NCBI GenBank assembly: GCA_030018455.1
Contig: JASEFU010000005.1
Span: 1 to 64,000 of the forward strand
From: Dehalococcoidia bacterium
GTDB taxonomy: Bacteria; Chloroflexota; Dehalococcoidia; DSTF01; JALHUB01
Reading direction: 5' to 3'
DNA length: 64,000 nt
Under the pieces are notes generated by a model. It saw nothing but the letters and a program-made list of their open reading frames with translations, made no database searches and had not been told where the DNA came from. Below are positions 46,406 through 56,000 of this stretch, in pieces. The position numbers were made by a program, and so were the translations under genes. How positions within the stretch are numbered: position 1 is the first letter of the stretch; every line of letters starts with the position of its first letter.

Positions 46406-47176
46406 CTAGCGGCGGCGTCGCAGGTAGAGCGGCACGGAGACGGCGCCGATGACTACGGCCGCGACACCCAGGCCGATGCCGAGGAGCGCCGGCCAGCCGA
46501 GGCCGCTTCCCTCTTTGGTCACGTGAATGGTAGCCCCGTTGCAGGGCATCGGGTAGCGCACCTCGGGATCGCAGGTGCCTAACTCTTCAGCCCAGGCGTC
46601 GCCCAGTACGGTGTTGGTGAAGGCGAGCTCGCTGGTGCCCTTGCCTTTGCCCTGCATGGTGATCACGGCCAGCACCCCCTCGGTCTCATCATCGCCAAGC
46701 CACCAGGGACCGTCGATGGTAGTACAGGTTATGAAGGCGACGCCTACTCGGTTGGCTCTGCCGGTTGAAGGACGGTTCCCCTTCGGGTAGGCGACGCCGC
46801 CGTAGCTGCAATCGAAATCGTCGCCGAGAGGGTCGCCCCAGGTGGTGTCGCCAGCGTTGGCGTCCGGGTTGTCATCGGTCGCCAGCCCCTGGTCGGGGAC
46901 CTCGGGCACTGAGATGACGTCCAGGTCGTAGAAGACGTCGATTTCAAAGACGCCAATTTCGCTCGACAGGTCTTTGACGCAGACCGCCACCTCGAACGTC
47001 TCGCCCACCTCCACCGTCCGCTCGGAGTCAATGTCGACGCAGGGGCCGTCGCTGGTATCGACGTCGAGGTAGATGGCGACCTGTTCTTCGGCGGACACGT
47101 GAGAAAGGCCGGCGACGGGGAGCATTGCGGCAGCAAGCGCGGCGGGCGGTAGGAGCAGACGGGAGAGTTTCTTCAT
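46406..47176 (-). CDS. Membrane-anchored surface protein with a type-B cohesin-like domain
   Basis: 256 residues from ATG 47176. Signal peptide (MKKLSRLLLPPAALAAAMLPVAGLSHVSA), a single beta-rich domain (about 32-220) and a C-terminal membrane helix followed by RRRR (WPALLGIGLGVAAVVIGAVSVPLYLRRRR), so it stays on the outer face of the membrane. The domain has the ETFEVAVCVKDLSSEIGVFEIDVFYDLDVISV strand pattern of cohesin folds and the block DDNPDANAGDTTW...DCSYGGVAYPKG...FITCTTIDGPWWLGDDE, which recurs in the N-terminal domain of the 50717-52684 protein. I call this module type B. Last of the six minus-strand surface genes; starts 55 bases after its neighbour. Confidence 0.8.
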   Translation of the reverse strand: MKKLSRLLLPPAALAAAMLPVAGLSHVSAEEQVAIYLDVDTSDGPCVDIDSERTVEVGETFEVAVCVKDLSSEIGVFEIDVFYDLDVISVPEVPDQGLATDDNPDANAGDTTWGDPLGDDFDCSYGGVAYPKGNRPSTGRANRVGVAFITCTTIDGPWWLGDDETEGVLAVITMQGKGKGTSELAFTNTVLGDAWAEELGTCDPEVRYPMPCNGATIHVTKEGSGLGWPALLGIGLGVAAVVIGAVSVPLYLRRRR

Positions 47177-47231
47177 TCCTCTTCCTCTCGGGACTACATT
47201 CTGCTGTTCGGGAGCAGCGCACAAGGGCGCG

Positions 47232-49397
47232 CTAGCTCGGGCACCATGAATTGAGTATTCCGAACATCGGCACTACGTCCAGTGTGTTCAAAACGCCGTT
47301 ATTGTCCGTGTCTCTGGGGTCGGTGTAGCCTTTCTTGCCGTCGAAATTGCCGTCGATGGTCGCGATGTAAATGCCGGTCCCTGCGGCGTGCGGTTTGATC
47401 GTGGTCGGGTAGCCGGGTACGTTATAGAGGCCGCGGGTCACCTCGATTGTGGCCGGCGGTCCGGCGGAAACGGCATTCACCTGCATGTGCTCGTTGTCGA
47501 TAGCGATTATTTGGCCCACGGCGAGCGAGCCGAGGCCGCTGACCGGGAGCGTGGTCTGTACCGTATCGATAGCTTGGGCCAGCGTTGCGCCGCTGTTTTG
47601 CCCACGGTCATTTGTGTGTAGCCAGACGGACGTGGCGTCGAGGGAAGTGACGCGGCCGTCGAGGTTGGCGTCGGGGCAGAGGATGGTGCGGACAAATCCG
47701 CCCTGCAACGACGCGCTGATGAGCGTGGAGGTGATATCGAGGATTTTCGAGCCGGTAAGAAGCAGGGAGCGCGAGACAAGGTCTTCATTCTTCACCTTGA
47801 ACCAGACGGTGGCTATTCGCCCGGACCCTGTGGGGCCCAACGGATAGGGCTCTCCGGGGTTCCCAGTCGTGGAGCAGCTCGCGACGACGAGGCCGCTGCT
47901 GGGGGTAGGGCCGCTGCACCAGGCAGTGCGGCCGGTGCTCTGGATCCAGGTGAGGTCGAGGGTCAGCTGAAGGTATTCGAGCTGATTGGGATTGAAGGAC
48001 AGGCGCACCTCGAAGCCGCCGAGGCCGTACGGATGGCTGGCGGGGATATTGCGAACCCAAATGTCTGTCTTCATTATGTGATCGCGAACGGGAGCGCCGG
48101 CGCTGTGGCTGTCGGCGACGCCGTTTACCCAGCGGGTAACGACAAGCGTATCCAGGGTACTGTTTTCCTTATAGGGGCAGCCGTCGTTGACCTTGCCGTC
48201 GCCGTCGTCATCGATGGCGTTAGTGCAGGCGGCGTATGTCTCGGGGGTGCCCACCTTAGGGCAGCCGTCGTTGACGCGGCTGTCACCGTCGTCGTCGATG
48301 GCGTTGTTGCATTGGCTGCCTGACTCAGGGCTGTCGGGGGGGCAGCCGTCGTTGACCTTGCCGTCGCCGTCGTCATCGATGGCGTTGGCGCAGGCGGCGC
48401 CGGTCTCCGCCTCAACGTCGTACTGGGGGCAGCCGTCATTGACCTTGGTGTCGCCGTCATCGTCGAGGCTGTTCTGACACTGGAGAATAGGCGGCGGCGG
48501 ATTGCTGGAAAAGTAGATGTCGCGCTCGTATTCGATGTCGACGGTTGGGCAGCCGTCGTTGGCGTAGCCGTCGCCGTCGTCGTCCAGGTCCTGGAGGCTG
48601 GTCTGACCGAGGTCGGTGCAATAGGCGGTACCTTCCGGCGTGGCTACGGCGGGACAACCGTCGTTTATCTTGCCGTCGCCGTCATCGTCGACGTTGTACT
48701 TGCACTGGTCGCCCGTCTCGGGGTCGCCGACGGCGGGGCAGCCGTCATTGACCTTGAGGTCGTCGTCATCGTCCCAGTTGTTGTCGCATTGCGCGCCGGT
48801 CTCCGGAAGCGGAATGCCACCGGGGTCCATTGCGGGGCAGCCGTCGTTCACGTACTCGTCGAGGTCGTCGTCCACGGTGTCGCCCTGCGCGCACTGGCCG
48901 CCGGTCTCCGGGTTGGGGACGCCGTCGTCGATGGTGGGGCAGCCATCGTTTATCTTGCCGTCGCCGTCGTCGTCGATGGCGTTGTCGCACTGGTCGCCCG
49001 TTTCGGGATGGGGGATGCCGTCGTCGATGGTGGGGCAGCCCTCGTTCACGAGCGTGTCGCCATCGTCGTCCACCGCGTTGTCACAGTCGCTAAGGATGGA
49101 GTTGATGATCATGCGTTCCGGAACGGGCCCGTGGTCGCTGACCACCTCTATAGTCCAACCGGTGCGGAGCAGAGAGGCGTTGCTGACCTTCACCTTATTG
49201 TCGTAGTAGGAGCCGGTCATGCTGTTGAGGAGCACGGCGTCACTGTCGTACCAGGCGCCCTGGACGAAGTAAGTTACGGCGGGTTCGAGGCCAATATAAG
49301 TGGAATCGGCGTAAACGGGCGTCTCCATGCCCAGCAGAGCGATGACGACGGCGTAGGCAAGGAGCGGAAGCCTGTACCGGAATGGGACTCGTGCCAT
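47232..49397 (-). CDS. Exported protein with ten Cys-framed calcium-type repeats, cohesin-like domain and split dockerin
   Basis: 721 residues from ATG 49397 (GAGGAGGG upstream). A signal peptide (PLLAYAVVIALLGMETPVYA) and a short beta domain (to about 100) precede ten repeats (about 102-409) of the form C-x-NAIDDDGDGKVNDGCP. Each has an acidic DxDxDG-like loop between two cysteines and is separated from the next by a short Pro/Glu/Thr linker. Then comes a cohesin-like domain (about 445-570, GLGGFEVRLSFNPNQLEYLQL). The end has two dockerin-type loops, DANLDGRVTSLD (about 577) and DTDNNGVLNTLD (about 693), separated by an insertion of roughly 100 residues. No enzyme domain. It likely forms a rigid, calcium-bound, disulfide-stabilised stalk. 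I know of no named family for the repeat array. Confidence 0.8.
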   Translation of the reverse strand: MARVPFRYRLPLLAYAVVIALLGMETPVYADSTYIGLEPAVTYFVQGAWYDSDAVLLNSMTGSYYDNKVKVSNASLLRTGWTIEVVSDHGPVPERMIINSILSDCDNAVDDDGDTLVNEGCPTIDDGIPHPETGDQCDNAIDDDGDGKINDGCPTIDDGVPNPETGGQCAQGDTVDDDLDEYVNDGCPAMDPGGIPLPETGAQCDNNWDDDDDLKVNDGCPAVGDPETGDQCKYNVDDDGDGKINDGCPAVATPEGTAYCTDLGQTSLQDLDDDGDGYANDGCPTVDIEYERDIYFSSNPPPPILQCQNSLDDDGDTKVNDGCPQYDVEAETGAACANAIDDDGDGKVNDGCPPDSPESGSQCNNAIDDDGDSRVNDGCPKVGTPETYAACTNAIDDDGDGKVNDGCPYKENSTLDTLVVTRWVNGVADSHSAGAPVRDHIMKTDIWVRNIPASHPYGLGGFEVRLSFNPNQLEYLQLTLDLTWIQSTGRTAWCSGPTPSSGLVVASCSTTGNPGEPYPLGPTGSGRIATVWFKVKNEDLVSRSLLLTGSKILDITSTLISASLQGGFVRTILCPDANLDGRVTSLDATSVWLHTNDRGQNSGATLAQAIDTVQTTLPVSGLGSLAVGQIIAIDNEHMQVNAVSAGPPATIEVTRGLYNVPGYPTTIKPHAAGTGIYIATIDGNFDGKKGYTDPRDTDNNGVLNTLDVVPMFGILNSWCPS

Positions 49398-49497
49398 CAC
49401 GCGTGCCCTCCTCTTGCGTATGATACTAAACCGAGCCTGCCCTTGGATTCCTAAAATGCCGTCTGCTTTCGAGATTCCTTCGTTGTTCCTTCGAGAA

Positions 49498-50463
49498 TCA
49501 GCCTCGTTTTTGCCGTTGTGGAGGACGGATAGAGTATGCCAGTGAGAGAAGAACGATGCCGCCGGCGGCGAGCAGCCCTCCCGCGAGGGTGGGCCACCAG
49601 GCGGTCTCATACTGCGGCGGGCCCGTGCCCGCACGCGGCGAGCCATCGGCGTTCGTCTGGGCCGTCCCGCCGGATCTCGCGGCGCTGCCGCTGCCTCCCG
49701 TGCGGCCCGCTGCGCCGCTTCCCGAGGGGTCGGCGTCGCTTACGAGGCGGGCCATGGGTGTTTCGCCCGGCTGCGGGGTAAGCCAGGAAAGCGCATCAGG
49801 GTGACGCGTGGGGGTGGCCTGCTGGATTGGCGGCGGCGGTTGCGTTGGTATGGGCGTCGGTTCGTCGGCTCGGGGTGTGGACGTTGGCGTCGTTATGCTC
49901 CCCTCGACAGTTACCGAGCCACTCTGGGCCGTCACATAGAGCCCATTCCCGAATATGTCAGCTATTCCATATACCTCATTGGAGAGACCGAGCCCGAGCA
50001 CCGACTGGCCGGGCGCCCTGGCCGCGAACTGCAAATTGGCCACGACTCCGCTCCCGCTAGCCCCGGGCGTACCCGCGCCCTGGTCGGAGCTGACACAGCC
50101 GAATCGCACCGCATCGAGCGCGGGGTCGCCGGACGATGGGCTATAGTGCAGTGGCCGAGGGCAGTAGAGTTCGCGCCCGGTGCTTCCCAGAAAAGGACCT
50201 GGGCCTACGCCCACAAACCTGACGATGTCGGGGTCGAAGCTGAGGGTGAACTCGAAGGCGCCGAGGTTGGAGACGTTTTCCAGCACAATGTCGACATTGA
50301 ACGTGGGGCCGGCCATTTGCACCGTTTGGCTTGCCGGGGCTACCTTCATGACCGGCGACTGACCGTACGCAGGGCGGCTGCCAGGCGACAACGCTGCTGC
50401 CAGGCAGAACAGGCCGATGCCAGCGGTGCAAAGAAGCAGAGAGAGCGCGTTCCTTCTACTCAT
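49498..50463 (-). CDS. Membrane-anchored single-cohesin surface protein
   Basis: 321 residues: signal peptide (LLLCTAGIGLFCLAAALSPGSRPAYG), one cohesin-like domain (about 37-185; NLGAFEFTLSFDPDIVRFVGVGPGPFLGSTGRELYC, VRFGCVSS), a Pro/Thr/Ser/Gly-rich linker (about 190-285) and a C-terminal membrane helix with a basic end (WWPTLAGGLLAAGGIVLLSLAYSIRPPQRQKRG). The domain is clearly the same as the five domains of the gene at 61225. This is the architecture of an anchoring cohesin receptor. Gap of 100 bases to the next gene; a 250-base gap with a large hairpin separates it from the upstream one. Confidence 0.85.
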   Translation of the reverse strand: MSRRNALSLLLCTAGIGLFCLAAALSPGSRPAYGQSPVMKVAPASQTVQMAGPTFNVDIVLENVSNLGAFEFTLSFDPDIVRFVGVGPGPFLGSTGRELYCPRPLHYSPSSGDPALDAVRFGCVSSDQGAGTPGASGSGVVANLQFAARAPGQSVLGLGLSNEVYGIADIFGNGLYVTAQSGSVTVEGSITTPTSTPRADEPTPIPTQPPPPIQQATPTRHPDALSWLTPQPGETPMARLVSDADPSGSGAAGRTGGSGSAARSGGTAQTNADGSPRAGTGPPQYETAWWPTLAGGLLAAGGIVLLSLAYSIRPPQRQKRG

Positions 50464-50609
50464 GTGCCTTGATGGCCTCCTTCGCTAGAGCATGTGACTT
50501 GCGCTCGGGCGGGGTCATGTCGACGTAGGTGAACATAAGTCTACTCCGGCAAAGGCGCGTCCGACAACCTCATTCTCGCCCGTCAAGCTCCTCTAATCTT
50601 CCTAATTTA

Positions 50610-50658
50610 TTGGCGGGGGAGCCGCCCGATTTTCATCGGTTCAGCGCTCCCCCGCCAA
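50610..50658 (-). terminator. Large inverted repeat after the DUF11/dockerin gene
   Basis: A perfect 13-base stem (50610-50622 with 50646-50658) encloses a smaller CCGAT/ATCGG hairpin. Located 59 bases past the minus-strand stop at 50717. No T-run on the minus strand, so it may stabilise mRNA or terminate with assistance. Confidence 0.55.
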
Positions 50659-50716
50659 ATTGTCCAGGTTAAACCCGGATGTCCAGGTCTAGCCCGTACG
50701 CCGGGTCAAGGACCGA

Positions 50717-52684
50717 CTAGGGTAGTCCCTGTGGCGGCGGTACAGGTTTGGCCTGGTCGTCCGGTATCGGCGCCTGGCAGGTGCTGTAGTTGCGGCCAAA
50801 GACGAACTGGAGGTCCTTGATGTCGATGTCAAAGTCGGTGTACTTGGGCTCCAGGTCGAACCACTGGTCGTAGAGCTGCAGACCAAAGAAGCTGCCGTAC
50901 CGGAACGCTATTGCCTGATCGTCCAGGACGTCGACGTCGCAGTCGAGGTCGAGGTCGCCCTCGAGCATCCTGACGGTGATGAAGGCATCGCCGCAGGTCT
51001 GCGTGAGGCCGCCGGGCAGCGTGCCGGGGATCTCCTCGGCCAGCGTGTCGGTGACTTCACAGTTCTCGTCGATGATGTCGGCGATGACGCCGTTCATCTT
51101 CGTCGGGCGGAAGCCGTCGCGGTAGATCAGGTCGTTCGTGTCGGGTACCACAAGGATCGTCTCGATAAGGCCATCACCGTTAGGACCGAGCTGCATGCCG
51201 GGCTCAGCCGGGTCGTCCTTGGTGACGCAGCCGGTGAGTATCCAGTTCTCGGTCATGATGGTCATCGTGCAGTTGGCGATGCGTCCGCCGCTCTCCAGCC
51301 ATGCGTTGTCAGGAGAAGCGATGACATCGACGATCTTGTGGGGGTACTTAATCTGCTCTTCCCAGGCACCCACGCCCTCGGGATCCTCGTCGGAGTCGTT
51401 CGGCGAGTCGATGTCAACAGCGTTGAAGACCCACTTCTCGATGAGCAGGCAGCCCTTGCCCTCCTCGGGGACGACACAGCCGCTCTTCATGATCCAGAGG
51501 TTGGCGGCGGTCTGCACGCCCTCAACGAGAACGTTGGCGTCCTTCTCCATGCGGACACCGGAGCTGACTTCAGCAGTGTCCTCGGAGTCGCTGTTGTCCG
51601 CCGGTGTCGACTCGACCAGCTCGTGCGAGACGACGGCGGTTGTGGTGTGCGTGCCGATTGTCGTGGCGTTGGCCGTGATGTTGCAGACCTTCTGCTCGTC
51701 CACGGCGAGCGCGCCGATGGCGCAGGTCACAACTCCGCCAGCCACTTCGCAGCCGCAGTCGTCGGAGACGTAGACCTTGGCCGGCGGCAGCGTTACCACC
51801 AGGTTGGCGGCAGTCACGTCGTTGGGTCCCTTGTTGGTGACGGTGGCCGTGTAGACGACATCGCTGCCGACTACGACCGGGTCCGGCGCGTCGGTTAGCG
51901 TGACCGACAGGTCTGTCGCCGGAGGCGGCGTCGGCGTCGGCGGAGGCGGTATCTTGTGGTCGATACCGACTTCACACGGCATCGGGACCAGGACCGACGG
52001 GTTGCAGGTGCCCATTTCCGAGGCGTCGGTGTAGCCGAGAACCGCCCAGGAGAGAGTCATCACGTCCGTGGCGGCCGTGCCCAGCGCCTGGAAGTTTATG
52101 ACGGCAATCGTGCCCCAGTCCTCGTTATCGCCGAGACGGAAGGGCCCCGTGAGGCTCGAGCAGGACAGGAAGGCGCGGCCGTTGCCCGGTCCGGTGGCCG
52201 GGTTCTTGTCACCCATGGGGAAAGCGAGACCGCCGGACGAGCAGTCCCAGCCGTCGCCCAGGTCGCGTCCGGCGCCGTTGAACGTGGTTGCGCCTGCGTT
52301 GGCGTCGGGGTTGTCATCGAGGCCGACCCCACTGTCGGCCACCTCAGGCGCCAGGTTCAGCGTGTCGTCGTACAGCACGTCGAACGCTACGGTGCCGATC
52401 GGGAAGCCGATGTACAGCCCGTAGACACAAACGGCGACGCCATAGTTGTCGTTGTATCCGTGGCTGGCCTCCCAGTCGACAGGATCACACGGGCCGTTGC
52501 CGTTGGTGATGTCCATGTCGATTTCCATGTGGAGGTCGGTCAGGGTGTCGCCGTCGTAGTCCCAAATGTGGGCGTACGCGGTGTAGTCGAGACCGCCCTG
52601 CGAGATCCGGAAACCAACAAGCGCCACAGCCAGAATAGCGGTTCCGGCTATCGCTGCCAGAGTTAACAGTAACGAACGCTTCAT
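50717..52684 (-). CDS. Exported protein: type-B cohesin-like domain, DUF11-like repeat, degenerate dockerin
   Basis: 655 residues. Signal peptide (MKRSLLLTLAAIAGTAILAVALVGF). Domain 1 (about 30-245) is homologous to the 46406-47176 protein (DDNPDANAGATTF...DCSSGGLAFPMGDKNP...LSCSSLTGPFRLGDNEDWG). A PPPPTPTPPP linker leads to a DUF11-type domain (about 256-375, DLSVTLTDAPDPVVVGSDVVYTATVTNKGPNDVTAANLVVTLP), then a region of unrecognised fold. The C-terminus has DLDLDCDVDVLD and, 30 residues on, YTDFDIDIKDLQFVFGRNY, a dockerin-like pair whose second loop is degenerate. No anchor helix, so it should be secreted or held through its dockerin. GGTAGGAGG ribosome site. Confidence 0.75.
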   Translation of the reverse strand: MKRSLLLTLAAIAGTAILAVALVGFRISQGGLDYTAYAHIWDYDGDTLTDLHMEIDMDITNGNGPCDPVDWEASHGYNDNYGVAVCVYGLYIGFPIGTVAFDVLYDDTLNLAPEVADSGVGLDDNPDANAGATTFNGAGRDLGDGWDCSSGGLAFPMGDKNPATGPGNGRAFLSCSSLTGPFRLGDNEDWGTIAVINFQALGTAATDVMTLSWAVLGYTDASEMGTCNPSVLVPMPCEVGIDHKIPPPPTPTPPPATDLSVTLTDAPDPVVVGSDVVYTATVTNKGPNDVTAANLVVTLPPAKVYVSDDCGCEVAGGVVTCAIGALAVDEQKVCNITANATTIGTHTTTAVVSHELVESTPADNSDSEDTAEVSSGVRMEKDANVLVEGVQTAANLWIMKSGCVVPEEGKGCLLIEKWVFNAVDIDSPNDSDEDPEGVGAWEEQIKYPHKIVDVIASPDNAWLESGGRIANCTMTIMTENWILTGCVTKDDPAEPGMQLGPNGDGLIETILVVPDTNDLIYRDGFRPTKMNGVIADIIDENCEVTDTLAEEIPGTLPGGLTQTCGDAFITVRMLEGDLDLDCDVDVLDDQAIAFRYGSFFGLQLYDQWFDLEPKYTDFDIDIKDLQFVFGRNYSTCQAPIPDDQAKPVPPPQGLP

Positions 52685-53050
52685 CTAGTCGTTACCTCCT
52701 ACCATAATAGGGAATGACTAGGCGGGGTCCGAACGTCCTTTAATTTCCCCTCGCATCCCCCCTTTCCGATTTCTGAAGCGCGAGCGCCTCAGCCAAGAAT
52801 GCTTACTTCCCTAACCGGCGCTTCCCGAAGCTCGGGCTGCGCAAGATGACGCCGTCTTTGCGTGGGCATGGGTTTAGGCCCTCTGCCTGCTTCAAACTAT
52901 ATAAACGGCCTGCGCACGTGTGCATAACGCTTAACAGGTGACTGCTCTGTTATCACCTTTGGGTACCGCCCGACCGGTGTTCGCCGTACCGGGCGGTACC
53001 CTTGCTATTCAGTTGTTGTTCCAGCTACCTCCCGACCGCAGCGTTCTGTT
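52685..53050. other. Leader and intergenic region before the DUF11/dockerin gene
   Basis: Contains an inverted repeat (12-base stem, 52961-52972/52990-53001) past the stop of the upstream gene. A moderate minus-strand promoter lies at TGCACA (52924-52919), 17 bases, TATAGT (52901-52896). A structured leader of about 205 bases follows. In it, CCUAA near 52878-52874 pairs with UUAGG near 52814-52810 around an ACGCAAAG stretch. No gene seen. Confidence 0.45.
52961..53001 (-). terminator. Inverted repeat after the first large dockerin gene
   Basis: GGGTACCGCCCG (52961-52972) and its complement (52990-53001) with a 17-base loop. It is the degenerate counterpart of the terminator at 57014-57044, but on the minus strand it is followed by AAAGG rather than a T-run. 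Confidence 0.45.
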
Positions 53051-56000
53051 CTACGGGAGCGAGCGGTGGAGGTCGGAAGTCAGCGGCAGGCAGGATGCCG
53101 GCGACTTCGTGGCGCTGGAGTTGAGTCCGACGAATGTGCCGTCGAGCGCGGTCAACACGCCGTCCTTGTTGACGTCGAATATGGCGTCGCTTACAGGGTC
53201 GGCGGGTATGAGGTTGTTGACGCGCTGGAGGACGGCTGTCCTGTCGAGGGGGCTGGCGACGCGGTCGCCGTTGACGTCGGCGATCTCGATCCAGTCCTCA
53301 CAGCCTTGCGCGCAGCTCCACGGGGCGGTGCCGCTAACGCACTCGTCGCCGTCGCTGTTCGCTTGAGACGCAAAGGTGTTGTAGCCCTTTATCTCGACTG
53401 TGTCCTCGACCTCTGTCAAGTTGCCGTACGCGCTTGCCGCATTGTCCGCGTCCTTGTCACCGGAGCCGGGAGGCGGAGTGCTGACGCGCGGGCAGAGAAT
53501 CCCGTCGCCATCAGGGTCGAGCTCGGTGTCGTCGTCGATGCCGTCGTACTCGGCGTCCCATATGCCACCGTCGTAGCCGTTGGGCGGGAGGTTCCAGTGG
53601 CAGGCGCGGAAGTAAGCCTGCTGAGCGGGGGAGAGCGTCGCCGGGCACTTGGAACTTGGGTCTGTGGGGATGCTGCCGAGCAGTAGTTCGGCGCCGTCCA
53701 GGCAGCGGTCCCCGTCGGTGTCGGCGTTGTACGGGTCGGTGGGGGCCGGGGCGCTTAGCGGCTCCGCTCCATCTAGAACACGGTCGTTGTCATCGTCCGT
53801 GTCGCAGGCGTCGCCCTGAATGTCGGCTACGGGGTTGCTGGAGACACCACCGGCGAGGAAGGGGCCGTTAGGCCTGCCGCGGCCCTCGTTGTTGGCCTGG
53901 TCAGGGTTGTAGACGAGGGGGCAGTTGTCGTCGCTGTCCGCGGCCTCGCCGGCCTCGTTCAGGTAGATGGAGCCGAGACCGACCTCGTCAACGTCTGTCT
54001 TGCCGTCGCCGTCCGTGTCGGTAGCCTTGCAGCCGGGGTCGGCGGGAGGAGTGTTGTCCTTCTTGCCGTCCAGGTCGTTATCGATGCCGTCGGCGCAGGT
54101 GCCCGCAATCCACGCCTCCGGCTTGCTTGCGGCATTGTAGGGGTTGGAGTCGAGGGCGCGCTCGTCAGCGTCGGAGGCGCCGTCGCCGTCGGAGTCGGTG
54201 GCGTCGCAGCCGGGGTCGGCGGCGTCGGTGCGGCCGTCGGTGTCGTTGTCGATACCGTCGGCGCAGTTGCCGGCAACCCGGGCCTCGGGGACGCTGTTGG
54301 CGGCGCCGCCCGCGGGCGCTGCGGCGTAGTCGTCTTCCGGCTTGTCGAGGAGGCCGTCACCGTCGGTGTCGGGGTTCAACGGGTTGGTGAAGTTGAACAT
54401 CTCCTCGAAGTCGTTAGCCCCGTCGCCGTCGGAGTCGGCTGCGTACGGGTTGGAGCCCCACGCCATCTCGATGCCGTCGAGGAGGCCGTCGCAGTCCATG
54501 TCGGCGGCGGTGTCGTAGACGACGACGTTCGGGACGCCGCTGTAGGGCACAGGCGGGCAGCTAACGCCGTTGGGCGAGTCGTCCAGGTCAACGGGGCGGC
54601 CGGGCTGCGCGAACGCCGGATCGATCAAGCAGTCGTGGTCGTCGTCGGCGCCGGCAGGCATGTCGTCCATGCTCTCGCCGGGGAGCCACGTTCCGGTCTC
54701 GTCCCACGTGCCGGGCTCGATGTAACCGTTGCCGTTGTCGTCTGTTGCCCCGTTGCCGTCGATCCAGTAGCACTGGAGGTCGATTGTGCGCTCGCCGAAG
54801 CGGGTGTCGCCGCGGGAGTCGGGCGGGATCGCAAACGGCATGCGGTCATCGGGGTTGCTGCGGAAGGCGGTCCAGCGCGGGTAGAGACCCGTGTTGTCGT
54901 CGATGCCATCGGGAGACACGGGGCTGGCGCCGCACCAAACCTTGATCACGGCGCGCTGCGCGTTGTCGGCGGGCTTGGACTCGCCGAGAGGCGCGGCCGG
55001 AGCGTCGATGGCCTTGATAACGACAGACTGGAGGCCAGGCACGAGGCAGCCCACGTTCAACTGGGCGTGGACGTCGCTCTGGCCCCAGGGCTCATCGACC
55101 TGGAAGGTGATGCAGGCGTCGCCGGCGGCGCAGGAGGTCGTCGGCACAATGACGGGAGTGCTCCCCTCCCCCTGGTCAACCATAACGCCAGGCGACCACG
55201 CGACTTCGAGGGCGCCGGGCGCGACCTCGGCGACCAGCCACTCGTTCCCGAGCACGTTGCTGGGCTCGTGGTTCGCCTTCAGCTCGTCGATCATCACCGG
55301 TATCGGCGGCCCGAGAACGGTGGCGACGATCGGGTCGGGGTTCGCCTTGATCCAGATGACCTCTTTGTCCACCAGCGTGGCCGCGCCGTCGCCGGAGCAG
55401 ATCACGCGCACGACAAAGGTTGCGGCGTTGTTCTCCGGGTAGGTCTCCACCGTTGGGGCTACCGGCCAGAGAACGTTCTTTATTACAACCAGGCCCTCGG
55501 CAGCTCCCGCGGCGCAGGAAATGCTGAGGTTCTCAGTCGCCGGCGCGCTGGGTCCCGACGGAACGGCAACCGCTTGGTCGAGCACGCTGGTGCCGCTGTC
55601 CACCCAGGTCGCGGTGATGTTGGGCGCCGTAACCTCAGCCTCCCAGTGCTCGATGAAGTTGCCGGCGAGGCCGTTGTTCGCCTTGACCTTTACGACGGTC
55701 ACGGTCTTGGGAGCGACGACAGTGTTGTCGGTCCAGAGACCGACTATGGACGCGTCAGACCCCACGATGACGCCGCTGTTGTCGCCCGCGTTGGGAGGCG
55801 TGCCGTACATGGTGGTCAGCGACACGCTGTTCTGCGGGCTGTCGAGGCAGACGGCGGAGGACGTGCTCATGGCCGTTGCGCCCGCCACGTTAGTGGTGGT
55901 GGCGATGAAGCCGGCCCCGTTAGGCGATATGGGCACGTTGGTGTAGACGGTGTTCAGGGGGGTGGTAATGGGCAGCGGGTTGATGCCGCCCAGCCAGATC

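Noticed and set aside
48160-49100. Possible DNA-level tandem repeat array or CRISPR in the regular 60-90-base periodicity
   Set aside because: The periodicity follows protein repeats (C-x-NAIDDDGDGKVNDGCP) in one uninterrupted reading frame; the DNA differs at synonymous sites.
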